Source of the DNA: Echinometra lucunter
Taxonomy: Eukaryota; Echinodermata; Echinoidea; Camarodonta; Echinometridae
DNA length: 64,000 nt
Assembly (NCBI GenBank): GCA_029962745.1
Contig: CM057165.1
Span: forward strand, 7,836,978 to 7,900,977
Direction of reading: 5' to 3'
Position numbers and translations under genes: made by a program. This document shows, one piece after another, positions 23,981-33,923 of the stretch; position 1 is the stretch's first letter; each line of letters begins with the position of its first letter. The notes beneath the pieces are model-generated. The model was not told the origin of the DNA. It ran no database searches and worked only from the letters and a program-made list of their open reading frames with translations.

Positions 23981-24150
23981 AGAACAATATTTCCCGGACC
24001 GCGCCCATCATGCTGGAGATCTCGGAAAACAAGGCCCGCCCAACGTTCTGCCCCGACCAATTAGATTCCTTCCCTTGCTGCGAAGAAATCTACGGACTTC
24101 TTTTCTATATCCCTGCTGCTTCCCAAGCAGCACCTCCAGAACCATCACAG
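23981..24150 (+). CDS. Left SOUL gene coding exon 3
   Basis: 170 bases, acceptor CTGCAG|AGAAC, donor TCACAG|GTATAA. It encodes the family-typical 'ENNIS.TAPIMLEI' strand (like 'MTAPV' in HEBP proteins), the cysteines of 'FCPDQLDSFPCCEE', and 'YGLLFYIPAASQ'. The right copy has exactly the same length. Confidence 0.87.
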
Positions 24151-24178
24151 GTATAAACTAAAATGAAATGGTGATAAT

Positions 24179-25134
24179 CAGTGGCGTACCCGAAAATGTT
24201 GCTTTTTCTCCTTTTCAACAGGGGGGCTGCGGGCCATTCGGCCCCCTTGGGTTACAAAGGGGAGGGGTCGATTTGGCCACCCTCCTAGATCCGCCCCTGC
24301 AAGGCTGCAATTGTCTGCTTGTCGTTGCTAAGCTGTCGCTGTCATGTAAGTTTCATCTACCACTTGCTAATTACTGCGCCCCTATAGTGTGAAGTTAATC
24401 AGCATTTTCATTTAGGTTAAACATTTAAAAGAAATCTAACATCTTGGAGGGGCGCAAAAAACGCACAGGAGAAAAACAAAAAGGAGAAAATGAAGAAAAT
24501 CATAATCTTTAAGGGATATGCGCCTCTCCCCATCCGCAGAGTAAATACATCACAAATAGAGTTTCTGAGGGTTTCAAATGCCACATTTTTCTAGAACTCG
24601 GTCGCTTTGCTCCCTCGCATGAATACATTTCCTTTCAGGATCTCACGACCTTTTTTAAAGCATTCTTACAGGGGTTCAGAATTTGAAAGAAATAATGATG
24701 CAATTGTTGTTTTGCTTGCTGTCATGTAAGTTTCATCTGCCTCTTGCCATAAATAATGCACCTCCGTAGCTAATACAGCATTTGTAAAAAATATCTAAAC
24801 TTTCAGTCGCCTTGCTATCAAAATCAGGCCTCGACTATTTCTTAAGGGTTTTCCTTAATTTTACTCCCAATTTGAAACTGAGAAAATAGAAAACTGTTTG
24901 TTAATATCTAATTTCGATCTTCTCAACCGTTCAATTTTAGTGGTCAAATTTCTTGGGTAAAATGCGCAAGAAATTGCGTAATGTTTAAAAAAAACCCGGC
25001 CGCTTGGTCGCTTCGCTCCCTCGCTTGTACCATGATGTAGATACGTTTGGGCTCTCGGGAGAAGGGGGGGGGGGGGGGTTTGGAGGCAACTTCATTGTTT
25101 GCCCCGGGCGCAATAATTCCAAGGTACGCCACTG
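24179..25134. mobile_element. hAT-like non-autonomous transposon, left arm only
   Basis: Ends 'cagtggcgtacc' (24179) and 'ggtacgccactg' (ending 25134) are exact inverses. Flanks 'gtgataat' (24171-24178) and 'ttgataat' (25135-25142) match 7 of 8, an 8-bp target duplication as hAT elements make. About 956 bases, no transposase frame. The right-copy intron at this place is only about 278 bases and lacks it. Confidence 0.85.
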
Positions 25135-25623
25135 TTGATAATGGTATGGTTTGTTGGAAATATCGTATCGCAGCCTGAAAACTGAAATTGACATCCTCCG
25201 ATCCTCCCTTCAAACGAAAAATGAAAATAGATTGTGTAGGCAACTTCGGAAGGTTTAAGGATTGACATATTGCAAATTTTAGAACATTGATTTACATGTA
25301 TTTGCTTGCCTGCTTGGTGATGTGATTTTGTTTTTTCTTCTTATTATCATTATCATTTGATCCCATATTCTCCTTCATTATTTTAATATGATAATGCAGC
25401 AGCTGCTGTTAAACAACATGGAGATATCCTTAAACAAATGATTTGGGGGAATTTTTTTTAAAATCTTCTTTGTACAAACAAAGAAACAAAAGACAAACGA
25501 ATAAATATAAATGGATAAAAAGATGAATAAATAGGGAATGAACAGTGCTATGAAGTCAAGTCTTACGTCTTTCAGTAAAAAGTGCTGAAGAAATGTATTT
25601 AATTTTGGTTGTTTTGGTACCAG

Positions 25624-25790
25624 GGTAGTGGGGTTGAGCTGATATACATGGAAGACCCACGGGAATTCTACGGCATCAACTTCGATGGACACGCCACCAT
25701 TCCCGATGTGACTGCGAAATACGAGCAGCTGAGCGAGTTCCTTGACGATCAAGACATTGCTTTCGAGGATGATACTTTACATCGTTGCTG
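25624..25790 (+). CDS. Left SOUL gene coding exon 4, carrying +1 frameshift
   Basis: Acceptor ACCAG|GGT, donor GCTG|GTGAGT. It encodes 'SGVELIYMEDPREFYGINFD' and 'FLDDQDIAFEDDT', then the frame breaks at TTT 25776-25778 (right copy: TT). Length 167 does not keep the phase needed by the next exon, while the right copy's 166 does. Confidence 0.85.
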
Positions 25791-25847
25791 GTGAGTGTTT
25801 ATCACAGACAAACTGACTTGTCCACTTGAAAATGTCCTTTAAACTTT

Positions 25848-26910
25848 GCACTATCACGGGTTTTCAAGGGGCACGTGAATGATTTGCGAATGATGGGAAT
25901 GTCGAAAAAATGCCATAGTCCAACGGTCGTATTTTATGCTGCAAAAGATCGCCAAACCATCGCGGGGGTTCGGAAGCGTCGTCAATAATGCCCGCGGGCG
26001 TCGTTTTTAGTTCGGCGGGAATTTAAAAATCTTTTGAAATTTCTTGCGAACGTTTACCCCATCCCGGGTTGTGTTTTACTCGTGATTTGTTCTCACACGT
26101 GCCTTAAAAGCTTTGTCATATGCGCAGGACTTACTCAAGAAGTGCGTGATGTTCGCAAAGTTTCGTAAATCCCCAACCATTACGACAGTTTGCCGAATGT
26201 CTCGCGCAAGCAGCGAAGTTCGCCCGATTGGTAGTCTTGGAACATTCGCGTTGTTGCTTTTAAAGCGCGTGTTCTTCGTGTGTGTTGACTGGCTGTAGTT
26301 CAGCCACGGTACACACGACATTCGCACATACGTCGTGAGAACTTCGCACAAACTGCGCAAGAATGGTTTACGACTCCATTGTCGCGAGACATTCGGAGAA
26401 AAACTTGTCCGGATGTTGGACTTTGCCATTTTTTCGGTATTCGCATCCTTCGAGAATCGTTCGCGTACCCCTTGAAAACACGCGACTTAAATGCGAACAA
26501 CGCAAAAGTTCCAAGAACTATAATCGGGCGAACTTCGCTGATTGCGCGAGACATTCGGCAAGCTTTCGTGATCTGGTTGGGGATTTACGAAGACTTTGCG
26601 AAGATCGCGCATTTCTTGCGCATGTCCTGCGCATATGACGAAGCTTTTAAGACATGTTTGAGAACAAATCACGAATAAAAACGTCCCTTGATGCGGGAGA
26701 CGCTGGCAAGAATTTTCATTTTTTCTTTTATGAAATTTCCGCCGAACTAAAAACGACGCCCGCGAGCGATTTGCGAAGCTTCCTAACCTACGCGCACGTT
26801 TTGCGAGCTTTTGCAGCATAAAATGCGACTGTCGGGCTTTGCCATTTTCTGGCATTCGCGCCCTTCGCAAATCGTTCGCGTGCCCCGTGAAAACCGCACT
26901 TAACCCTACA
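25848..26910. mobile_element. Foldback element of about 1.06 kb in left SOUL intron 4
   Basis: The two halves are inverted copies along their length: 'gggttttcaaggggcacgtg' near 25858 with 'gtgccccgtgaaaacc' near 26880; 'gtcgtttttagttcggcggg' near 26001 with its inverse near 26740; 'gttcgcccgattggtag' near 26218 with its inverse near 26525. The right copy's intron keeps a single arm at 35228-35450. A diverged relative lies at 61205-61562. Confidence 0.88.
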
Positions 26911-27061
26911 CAGTCACTAAATCCATTTTCGCACTACTCCCCCATCCCATTACTGTCTCCACCCTTCAGTGTGCTCCACTTAATTTACCATGACATTATT
27001 TTTCTCTTCATATAGTACGTTCAAGCAATTCCCATTCATAATCCGTCTTAATCATCAGTAG

Positions 27062-27236
27062 ATCTGTATATAATTGCCTGGTCCCCGTTTCATAAAACTT
27101 GTTATCAGTAACAACTTGCAATGACTGTTATAAGCTACATTGAAACCCTTGCATCTGACTGACTGAGATCAGATTTGTCATAGAAATGTGGCAGTTGTTA
27201 CTAATAACAAGTTTTATTAAACAGGGCCATGGTTAG
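27062..27236. mobile_element. Small MITE-like element
   Basis: 'ccccgtttcataaaacttgtt' type ends (27087, inverse near 27204) around a core 'taagctacattgaaaccctt' and 'gcatctgactgactga'. The core is shared with 8075-8115 and 42240-42290. Confidence 0.65.
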
Positions 27237-27423
27237 AATTCACTGTCCTGGGCCTTAATCATTCATGTTTAGTTGTTTACAGTAATGTCATACATTTATT
27301 TTGGAATTTTACGTAATAATTTTGCTGTACTGTTACTTTTCGATTTATGGAAATACAGTTTATAACTTTTCTTCATCGTATTAATACCTATATTAAAGTG
27401 AAGTTCTTGTATTGAATTGACAG

Positions 27424-27659
27424 TTTACGATGTACCATGGGGACCCGGCCCTCATCGCAGTGAAATCTTGTTCCCAATCGAGAGACGTAGGAAGAATGTC
27501 CGCAATGGCAACCAGAACGTTGGAGAGCAAGACGGAGGTAGAGGCGGAGGTAGAGGCGGAGGTAGAGACGGAGATCGAAATGACGGTGGCCGTGGAGGAC
27601 AGCGTCGCCAAAGACGCAGTCATTTGGACCTTCCCAACATTGATCTCATCCCATATTGA
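27424..27659 (+). CDS. Left SOUL gene last coding exon (RGG tail)
   Basis: Acceptor GACAG|TTTAC, stop TGA 27657-27659. In the conserved frame it encodes 'YDVPWGPGPHRSEILFP', an Arg/Lys cluster, Gly-Arg repeats (GGRGGGRGGGRDGDR) and a conserved end 'LDLPNIDLIPY'. The left gene's own upstream frameshift would stop translation near the start of this exon. Confidence 0.83.
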
Positions 27660-27778
27660 GATTGTAAATCTTTGACATAAATTATACTTTTTTTCAGTGT
27701 CTTTTTAACTTTAGTTCTCATTTTTTCTACTGCCTTAAAGCGTGGAAGATAGGTGTTGGCAATATATAACGTCAAAGG

Positions 27779-28013
27779 GTAAAGGCCCTGCTCCAACTAC
27801 CGTTTAACGATTCCGTCTGCCTCCGTCTAAATTTATGTTAGACGGTGTCAGAAGGAGGCAAATTTTATAAATTGTGGCCATGAACTAGCGCCGTCTGCCA
27901 ACGTCTAGATAAGTCTGTAAACCCGCTGAAGGACGAATTTAGAAAGTTCAATAAACCTACGTGTTCGTTTCTCAGACGGAATCGTTAAACGGCAGTGTGG
28001 GACAGGGCCTTAA
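27779..28013. mobile_element. MITE with about 30-bp inverted ends, left arm only
   Basis: 'cgtttaacgattccgtctg' (27801) is inverted as 'cagacggaatcgttaaacg' (27974). Outer ends 'aaggccctg' and 'cagggcctt' also match. Absent at the mirrored place near 33560. Confidence 0.82.
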
Positions 28014-29214
28014 GCCATGGACATTTTAAGCTTAAATTTCTAACATTATGTCATGATTGTTGCTGTATACGAAGGGTTAAGAATTTCCAACATAAGCCTA
28101 CCTGTCTCTTTGTAACAGAAATTTCGTCTTGTTTTTAGCAGGTCTGAGTAACGAATTCCAGTGCCTTTGAAGGTAGCGTGTAAGAGGTTAGGATGACGGA
28201 TAATGACGTATACGCGAATTGTTTGTATTTTAAGGTTTGTGAGGAAGAAGCCCCATTTTTTGAGGGACTATAGGTATTACACTTTCACACTGTCAAAGAT
28301 GGTCCTATCATATCAAGTAGAAAATCGAGGTGAGAATAAACCCATCAAACATTATTGTCTGAATGGGTTTGGCATATTGTGTTGAACAGGGTGGTTTGTA
28401 CTTTTCAGCCAATAAGGTGATGGGTCGTAAAGGAAGATAATTCTTGAAACTTTTGCAAATTGGTATTGTACGTGGTGCATGTATACCGGTGTGAAATATA
28501 AAACATTTAGAAACGCATTATGCGTAAAAGGTCAACAAAATGACAGAAAGATAGACAAAAAACTTGTGATCGCAACCCAGAACACAAGAGGATAACGTTC
28601 AGCGAAATGCTTGTCATTTCATATCTCTTTAGTAACGTTTATCACACTGCAACCTCTGATTTAAAAGTATCATTATATATATGCAATAAATCTCTCATAA
28701 AACAAGAATTAATGTTGGTTTTACCTTGGTTCTTTTAGTTCTGCAGTGATGTCACAAGCTTCCTAGTATAAGTTTTTTTTTCTCAGTGCTGTATCTCGCC
28801 TCAGTTCCTTCCTTTCCCGCTCAGGATATCTTCATTGCACTTTCCTTTTTTAGTACTTGTCTTCCTTTTTCCATTCTCTTTCTTTTTCCTCCTTATGCTC
28901 GTTCATCACTATATTGAAAACGTTTATAGGCAAGGAGAAATCATGACGATGCAGTCTGGATATTAAGAAAAGAAAGAAAGAAAGAAAGAAAGAGATAAAT
29001 AAATGAATAAATGAATAAACAAATAAATAATAAATGAAAAAAATAAAATAAAGTAAATGAAAAAATAAATAGATAAACTGAGAGAGTCCCCAATACACAA
29101 ATAATTGACGCACCATGGTATGACATACGCAATGATAATGGATTTTATTGAAAATTTTGTTATTTTAGATTGATATTGACATTGATTAGGAAAAGCGATT
29201 GTATAAAAGAGAGA

Positions 29215-29230
29215 GAGAGAAAGCGAGAGA

Positions 29231-29262
<32 letters not shown>
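29215..29262. repeat. (GA)n microsatellite
   Basis: GA run near the start of the palindrome spacer. Confidence 0.85.
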
Positions 29263-29266
<4 letters not shown>

Positions 29267-29439
29267 AAGAGATTGTCATATGCAATGGCAAAAGAAAAAA
29301 AGTATTCGAGAAGTAATAGGCTCTTGATAATGATGACTTGATGGTGGGTGCATAGTGATGGTTATGATGATTGCGAGGGTGATAAATGTAAGTGACAATG
29401 GAAATGATGGTAGTGATGATGATGACGACGATGATATGA

Positions 29440-29443
29440 TATT

Positions 29444-29486
<43 letters not shown>

Positions 29487-29487
29487 C
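29440..29487. repeat. (GAT)n microsatellite
   Basis: About 15 'gat' units with 'gacgac' and 'ggtggt' variants on either side. Confidence 0.88.
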
Positions 29488-29589
29488 GGTTGTGGTGGTG
29501 ATGGTTGTGATTGCAGTTGCGAGATGGTAATGGCGATGAACAAAAAAAAAAAACACTTGCTCTTTCACAGTATGTACAGCTCTCTTTTC

Positions 29590-30780
29590 TCGGGAAAACT
29601 TTCTTCTAGTAATTCTATTAACTTAATAAAATTTACTAGAAGAAAGTTATCCCGTTTTCGTAAATGGATCAAAGTATTGTAATACAATACTTTGATCCAT
29701 TTACGAAACGATACACCAAAATTTAATTGTTCTAAACAAGTATGTAGAAAATGCATATCTAAAACATCAAAAGCTTTTGTAAAATCAACGAGCATTATAG
29801 CTCCGCTTTTACGCTTTTTCATAATACATCGAATAGCGTCTTCAGTCAGTCTTACGTTATTTGCTGCCAAACGACCTTTTATGTATCCGGTCTGATTTTC
29901 ATATACAATTTGCCCAGTAGCCATTGACCCAGATTTGTAACATTCATTTAAAGCATTTACAAGACAATCTTCTATCTGTGGCCAGAACACCTGATAAAAT
30001 TCTATAGGGATGCTATCAGATCCCGGGGATTTGTTTTTCTGCATGGCGAATACAGCACGTTTACATTCATCGTGGGTAAACCATCACATGATTCTTTATT
30101 TGCTTCACTTAATTTACTCATATTTTTCGAGCACACATAATTACTAGCACTGTAAATTACTGGTTCCTTTTTTGTATAAACTGGTATAATAATTCTTAAC
30201 TTCATTTAGTATGTCTTCATTTTTATCAACAACTATTTTACTATTTTCAGATTTCAATTGTGTTATCTCTTTTTTCTTCCCATTATTTTTTTCTAACCCT
30301 ACAAAATACTTTGTGCTCTTTTCTCCCTCTTCCATCCATCTGACACGAGTTCTTACCCCGGCACCTTTAGCGTCTTTCTTGTATATAATTGCTAGTTTAT
30401 CTTTAACATCATTATATGACCTTTCTAACTTTTCGTTTTTAACCTTTACATCAATCTGTTTCTCAATATCACATAGTTTGCTTTCTAGATACATCTTATA
30501 ACTTTTGTAATAGTGGCTTTTCTTTTGCTATAATTTTGAGAAAATTCTCGAATCTTAATCTTCATCAGTTCCCATTTCATAAGTGGGGAAAGCGTTTTTC
30601 CAGATTATTAAGCATATTATTTTACAGACTCTGTGCTGATATGTTTTATCATTTCAAATATCAGTGTTTAGTTTCCAATAGTGTGCCGCCATATTCAAAA
30701 TCCTATCACGGGTGTGGTTCCAAAACTTAATCCAGTTATTTTGAGTTCCAAAATTACCATCAAATTCACTATTTCAGAAT
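29590..30780 (-). mobile_element. Degenerate L1/Tx1-like LINE reverse-transcriptase fragment
   Basis: Reading the minus strand from about 30780, pieces appear in the order of an L1/Tx1 ORF2: 'MKIKIREFSQNYSKRKAT' (near 30545), 'RVRWMEEGEKSTKYFVGLEK' (near 30330), 'NKSPGSDSIPIEFYQVFWPQ' (near 30030), 'NQTGYIKGRLAANNVRLTED' (near 29890) and 'MLVDFTKAFDVLDMHFL' (near 29790). One frame change is visible near 30100-30145. Residues between 'YKSGSMA' and 'QTGYIKGR' are far too few, an internal deletion. After 'FRKWIKVLY' the sequence folds back on itself. It is non-functional. Confidence 0.88.
29598..29708. repeat. Two adjacent perfect hairpins at the LINE end
   Basis: Hairpin 1: 'tttcgtaaatggatcaaagt...' arms at 29656-29681 and 29683-29708, 26 bases each, perfect, with one base between. 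Hairpin 2: 'aactttcttctagtaa' near 29602 and its inverse near 29633, 16-base arms and a 20-base loop. This looks like a template-switch or snap-back product. Confidence 0.9.
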
Positions 30781-30879
30781 GTAGGTTGTATAGATGTCCA
30801 AGAATGTTATTTCGCCAATATTCCACCAAAAGTAGGTTTTAAAGCTAGTCCAAATAAAAGGATTTTCACCTCCTCGATA

Positions 30880-31370
30880 AAGTCGTGACTTTGTAGAAGA
30901 ATGGTGAAGGGCGCCCTTCGTGTGTACTTAACGACAGAAAAAAAAATCGGCAAAAAAGTCGATCATCCCCCACTCCTCAAAGTGGATTTACGCCGGTGGT
31001 GGTGGCAGTGTTGGTGATGACGGTGGAGTTAAAAGTGATGGTGGTAGTGGTGATGATGATGGTGGTGATGAGTGGTCGTCATGGTCGTAGTCGTCACGGT
31101 GGTGGTTGTGGAGGAGGTGGAATGAATGAAATCTGAGCCATGGAAGGCTATATCCAGAGTTTCATACGATTGTTCAGAATGATTTCTTTCAATGTTCCAA
31201 ACTACCATTATAACATCTGCTTATAGGCCATTACATGACAAGAATTATAATTATGGACATAATTCAGTAATGTGTGGAGCCATTGTCATACATCATAGGG
31301 AATCTTCAATTTTTCTTTCTATCATAATCCAAAACGAACAATTCAGTAGCCACTTAAGCCATGTCGTTAA
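30880..31370. repeat. Spacer block matching right flank of the right arm (inverted)
   Basis: 30990-31370 is the inverted match of about 47610-48005: 'ataacatctgcttataggcc' (31210) with 'ggcctataagcagatgttat' (47742), and the GGTGGT-rich 30995-31125 with CCACCA-rich 47850-47990. In the mirror of the right side it should adjoin the left arm at 13390, but it sits in the spacer. Confidence 0.85.
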
Positions 31371-31374
31371 TTTT

Positions 31375-31600
31375 TGCACTTTTGAGGGTACAGTGCGCTA
31401 CATTTTGCAGCCTTAAAGGGTGCAGACCCTTTTGAATGCAAAATTTCTGCACCTTTAAATGTGCAGACGGGCATTTTCGGATGCAAACAAGTACAAAAAG
31501 GTGCATCTTTGCACCTTTTTCATGTTGGGTGCAAGATTGCACCCAAAAAGGTGCTGCCAGTGTTGCATTTAGGGTGCAAAATTGAACCTTTAATTCTAAG
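31375..31600. repeat. Repeat built on 'ggtgca' words
   Basis: Variants of 'aaggtgca' and 'tgcacctt' occur many times in both orientations, giving a strong hairpin near 31494-31521 ('aaaaaggtgcatc' / 'tttgcacctttttc'). The family is not identified. Confidence 0.65.
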
Positions 31601-31978
31601 TGTGTTCCTTATTAACATCCCTGGAACATCGATGGTCTCTTTGGAACATCAACGAAAATTTTTAGGGACTGTCCCTTCAGTTTTCCTGGGGGCGGAGTTT
31701 CAGGGGTGCCGTGTGCCAGCGGTCAATTTGCTGGGCAATGCGTTTCTTATATTCCCCTTCCCACTCAAACATACACCCATATACAGTGAATCCTGTGTAT
31801 AAAGATCACTCAAGGGAGACAAGAAAAGTGGTATTTACAGGCAGGTAGACTTTATGGACAGGTTTCCTTAAGTACATGCTCCAATGAGAAACCACATTGA
31901 AGGGAAACAGAAAATGTGGCCTTTAGAGACAGGTGATTGTTATAGACAGGTGGTCGCTAAAGCTGGTATTTGTCTCAT

Positions 31979-31979
<1 letters not shown>

Positions 31980-32021
<42 letters not shown>

Positions 32022-32032
32022 TTCTCTCTCTT
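31980..32032. repeat. (CT)n microsatellite
   Basis: CT run in the spacer. The bases from 31780 to 31975 hold short repeats of the type 'gacaggt', with no gene. Confidence 0.85.
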
Positions 32033-33675
32033 TTACCGTCGCCTTTTAATATAGTGTATTATCTAAAATCACTACATTTTCCATAAAATTCATATCATTG
32101 CGTTTATCGTACCAGGGGTGCCAACTCGAGGGGGGGGGGGGGATACACACAAAAGTCTTCAGGTTTTTTTTTTTTTTTTTTGGGGGGGGGGGGGGCCGGA
32201 TGCATGTCTCCTGTCTCCTCCGATTTACGCCCATGTATCATTAAGATTAATATCCAGACGGAATCTTCATGATTTCTCTTTGCCTATAAACGTTTTCACC
32301 ACTAGCCGTGATGAACAAACATAACTAGGTAAAATAAAGGGAATGAGAAAAGCAAAATGAAATTAGGATATACGGACAGGGGTGTCAATCCCGTTTCAAA
32401 TATTTGGGGGGCACTCTCAAGTTTTTTGGGGGACGTATATATTTTTTTTGGGGGGGGGGAGGGAGACATACACACAGAAACACATAAATGTCCTCTGCTT
32501 AATTTTTTTTTTCGGGGGGGGGGGGGAGAACGTACTCTATTGTGTCCCCACCCTTATTTATTTCTTTACTATTATTATTTTTTGTGGGGGGGGGGACATG
32601 TCCCCTTGAATCGTCCCTGATTGATGCCCATGCATACTGAGGGGGGAAAGGAGAGGGAATGGGGCGTGAAACAGCAAACCCCCCAAACAAGAACTAGGAA
32701 GTGTTTGAAATAACTGCAAAACTTCAAAACAATGTGTTGTTCTTTTTTTTTAATGATAGATTTATGCCATATGATAATTACTTTCATGAGAGGTGTCATT
32801 GTGATAAACGCTTCTAAAAACATAATGAAATATTTATTTATTTTTTTATTTATTATTTTGTTTTATTTATTTTTTAAATTTTACATTACGCTGAATCTTA
32901 TCTTCTTGTTTTCTGCAATGTGATCAAAATTGTTTATTTTACTTTCATTGTTTTGTTGACCTTTTATGCATAATGCTGTCCCTAAAGGCTTTATATTTTA
33001 CAACACACTAAATACATCTGCACCACGTACAATACCATTTTTTTTTTCTTTTACAATTTTTGAATTTCAAGAATTATCTTCCTTTACATTACGACCTTTT
33101 ACTGGCTACAAAGTACAAACCACTTTGTTCAACAAAGTAGGCCAAACCCACTGACACAGGATTTCGATGGTTTTATCCTAACCTGGAGTGTCTAGAAACA
33201 GCAGACAGCAGGCACTAACGCCATCTATGACAGCGTGAGAGTAATATTGTGAGAGCAGTATACAGGATTATCATGTACCCTATTCTATTGAGTCCCGCAA
33301 AAATGGGGCTACCTTTTCAAAGACCATAAACTACAAACAACTTTTGCGTATACATTTCAATATCTGTCATCTTAACTAATAATTTTACGCTACCTTCAAA
33401 GGCACTGGAATTCGTTTCATGTTATTCCTGTTAAAAACAAGACGAAAATTGTATACAAAGAGACATAAAATATGTTGGAAAATCTTATACACTTCTTAAA
33501 TCAACGATATAATTGCAGTACTATACGGTAAGAAATAAGCTTGGATTTTCCTTTGAAGTCCTGTTCTACTTTAAGGCCAACACGTACGTTTCTTCCAACT
33601 TTAAGGTATTTTAAAACATGACAAACGGAGTAAGAAATAAACGGAAATAGAAGTATCAGTCAAAGATTTACACTC

Positions 33676-33923
33676 TCAGTATGGGATGATATCAACGTTG
33701 AGAAGGTTCATATGACTGCGTCTTTGGCGACGTTGTCCACCACGGCGACTGCCATTTCGATCTCCGTCTCTATCTCCGCCTCGGCCTCCGTCTCTATCTC
33801 CGCCTCGACCTCCGTCTCTATCTCCACCTCGACCTCCGCCATTGCGGTCATTCTTCCTACCTCTCTTGATTGGGAACAAGATTTCATTGCGGTGAGGTTC
33901 GGGCCGCCATGGTGCATCGTAAG
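33676..33923 (-). CDS. Right SOUL gene last coding exon (RGG/RGD-rich tail)
   Basis: Acceptor TTACAG|CTTAC, 81 codons plus stop. It starts 'YDAPWRPEPHRNEILFP', then 'KRGRKNDRNGG', three near-identical eight-residue 'GGRGGDRD' units encoded by a 24-base DNA repeat, and 'GQRRQRRSHMNLLNVDIIPY'. It is four codons longer than the left copy, so the tail length is unstable. Confidence 0.88.

Larger units (their letters stand above)
18263..27659 (+). pseudogene. Secreted SOUL/HEBP2-like protein with RGG tail, left copy, frameshifted
   Basis: Coding exons: 20449-20542, 23111-23269, 23981-24150, 25624-25790 and 27424-27659; all introns GT-AG, phases 1, 1, 0, 1. Signal peptide 'MLAACLLTFLLALTAAA'. The SOUL domain follows: 'SECPVYTPLEDLGP', 'ENNISRTAPIMLEI', 'LLFYIPAASQAAPPEPS', 'AKYEQLSEFLDDQDIAF', then 'YDVPWGPGPHRSEILF'. 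Order and spacing match the SOUL/HEBP2 family, which binds haem or related tetrapyrroles. A Gly/Arg-rich tail ends 'RRQRRSHLDLPNIDLIPY'. Exon 25624-25790 is 167 bases against 166 in the right copy: a third T in TTT at 25776-25778 shifts the frame, and a stop follows early in the last exon. It may be a new pseudogene, an allele or a sequence error. Typical HEBP proteins are cytosolic and lack the leader and tail. Confidence 0.8.
13390..29100. repeat. Left arm of large inverted duplication
   Basis: The arm matches 32240-47490 in inverted orientation. Anchor pairs: 13590-13660 with 47220-47285; 15700-15800 with 44890-45000; 15840-15950 with 44740-44860; 17160-17240 with 43860-43960; 17590-17700 with 42790-42910; 17820-17900 with 42335-42410; the five SOUL coding exons; 28340-28490 with 32985-33150; 28900-28975 with 32240-32315. 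Matches are imperfect and broken by arm-specific insertions, so the duplication is not very recent. Confidence 0.93.

Noticed and set aside
26076..26870. Several overlapping frames of 84-127 codons on both strands
   Set aside because: They lie in the two inverted arms of the foldback element and mirror each other; no known protein features.
29565..30044. Functional reverse transcriptase
   Set aside because: The frame changes, core motifs are deleted and the end folds back; only a fragment remains.
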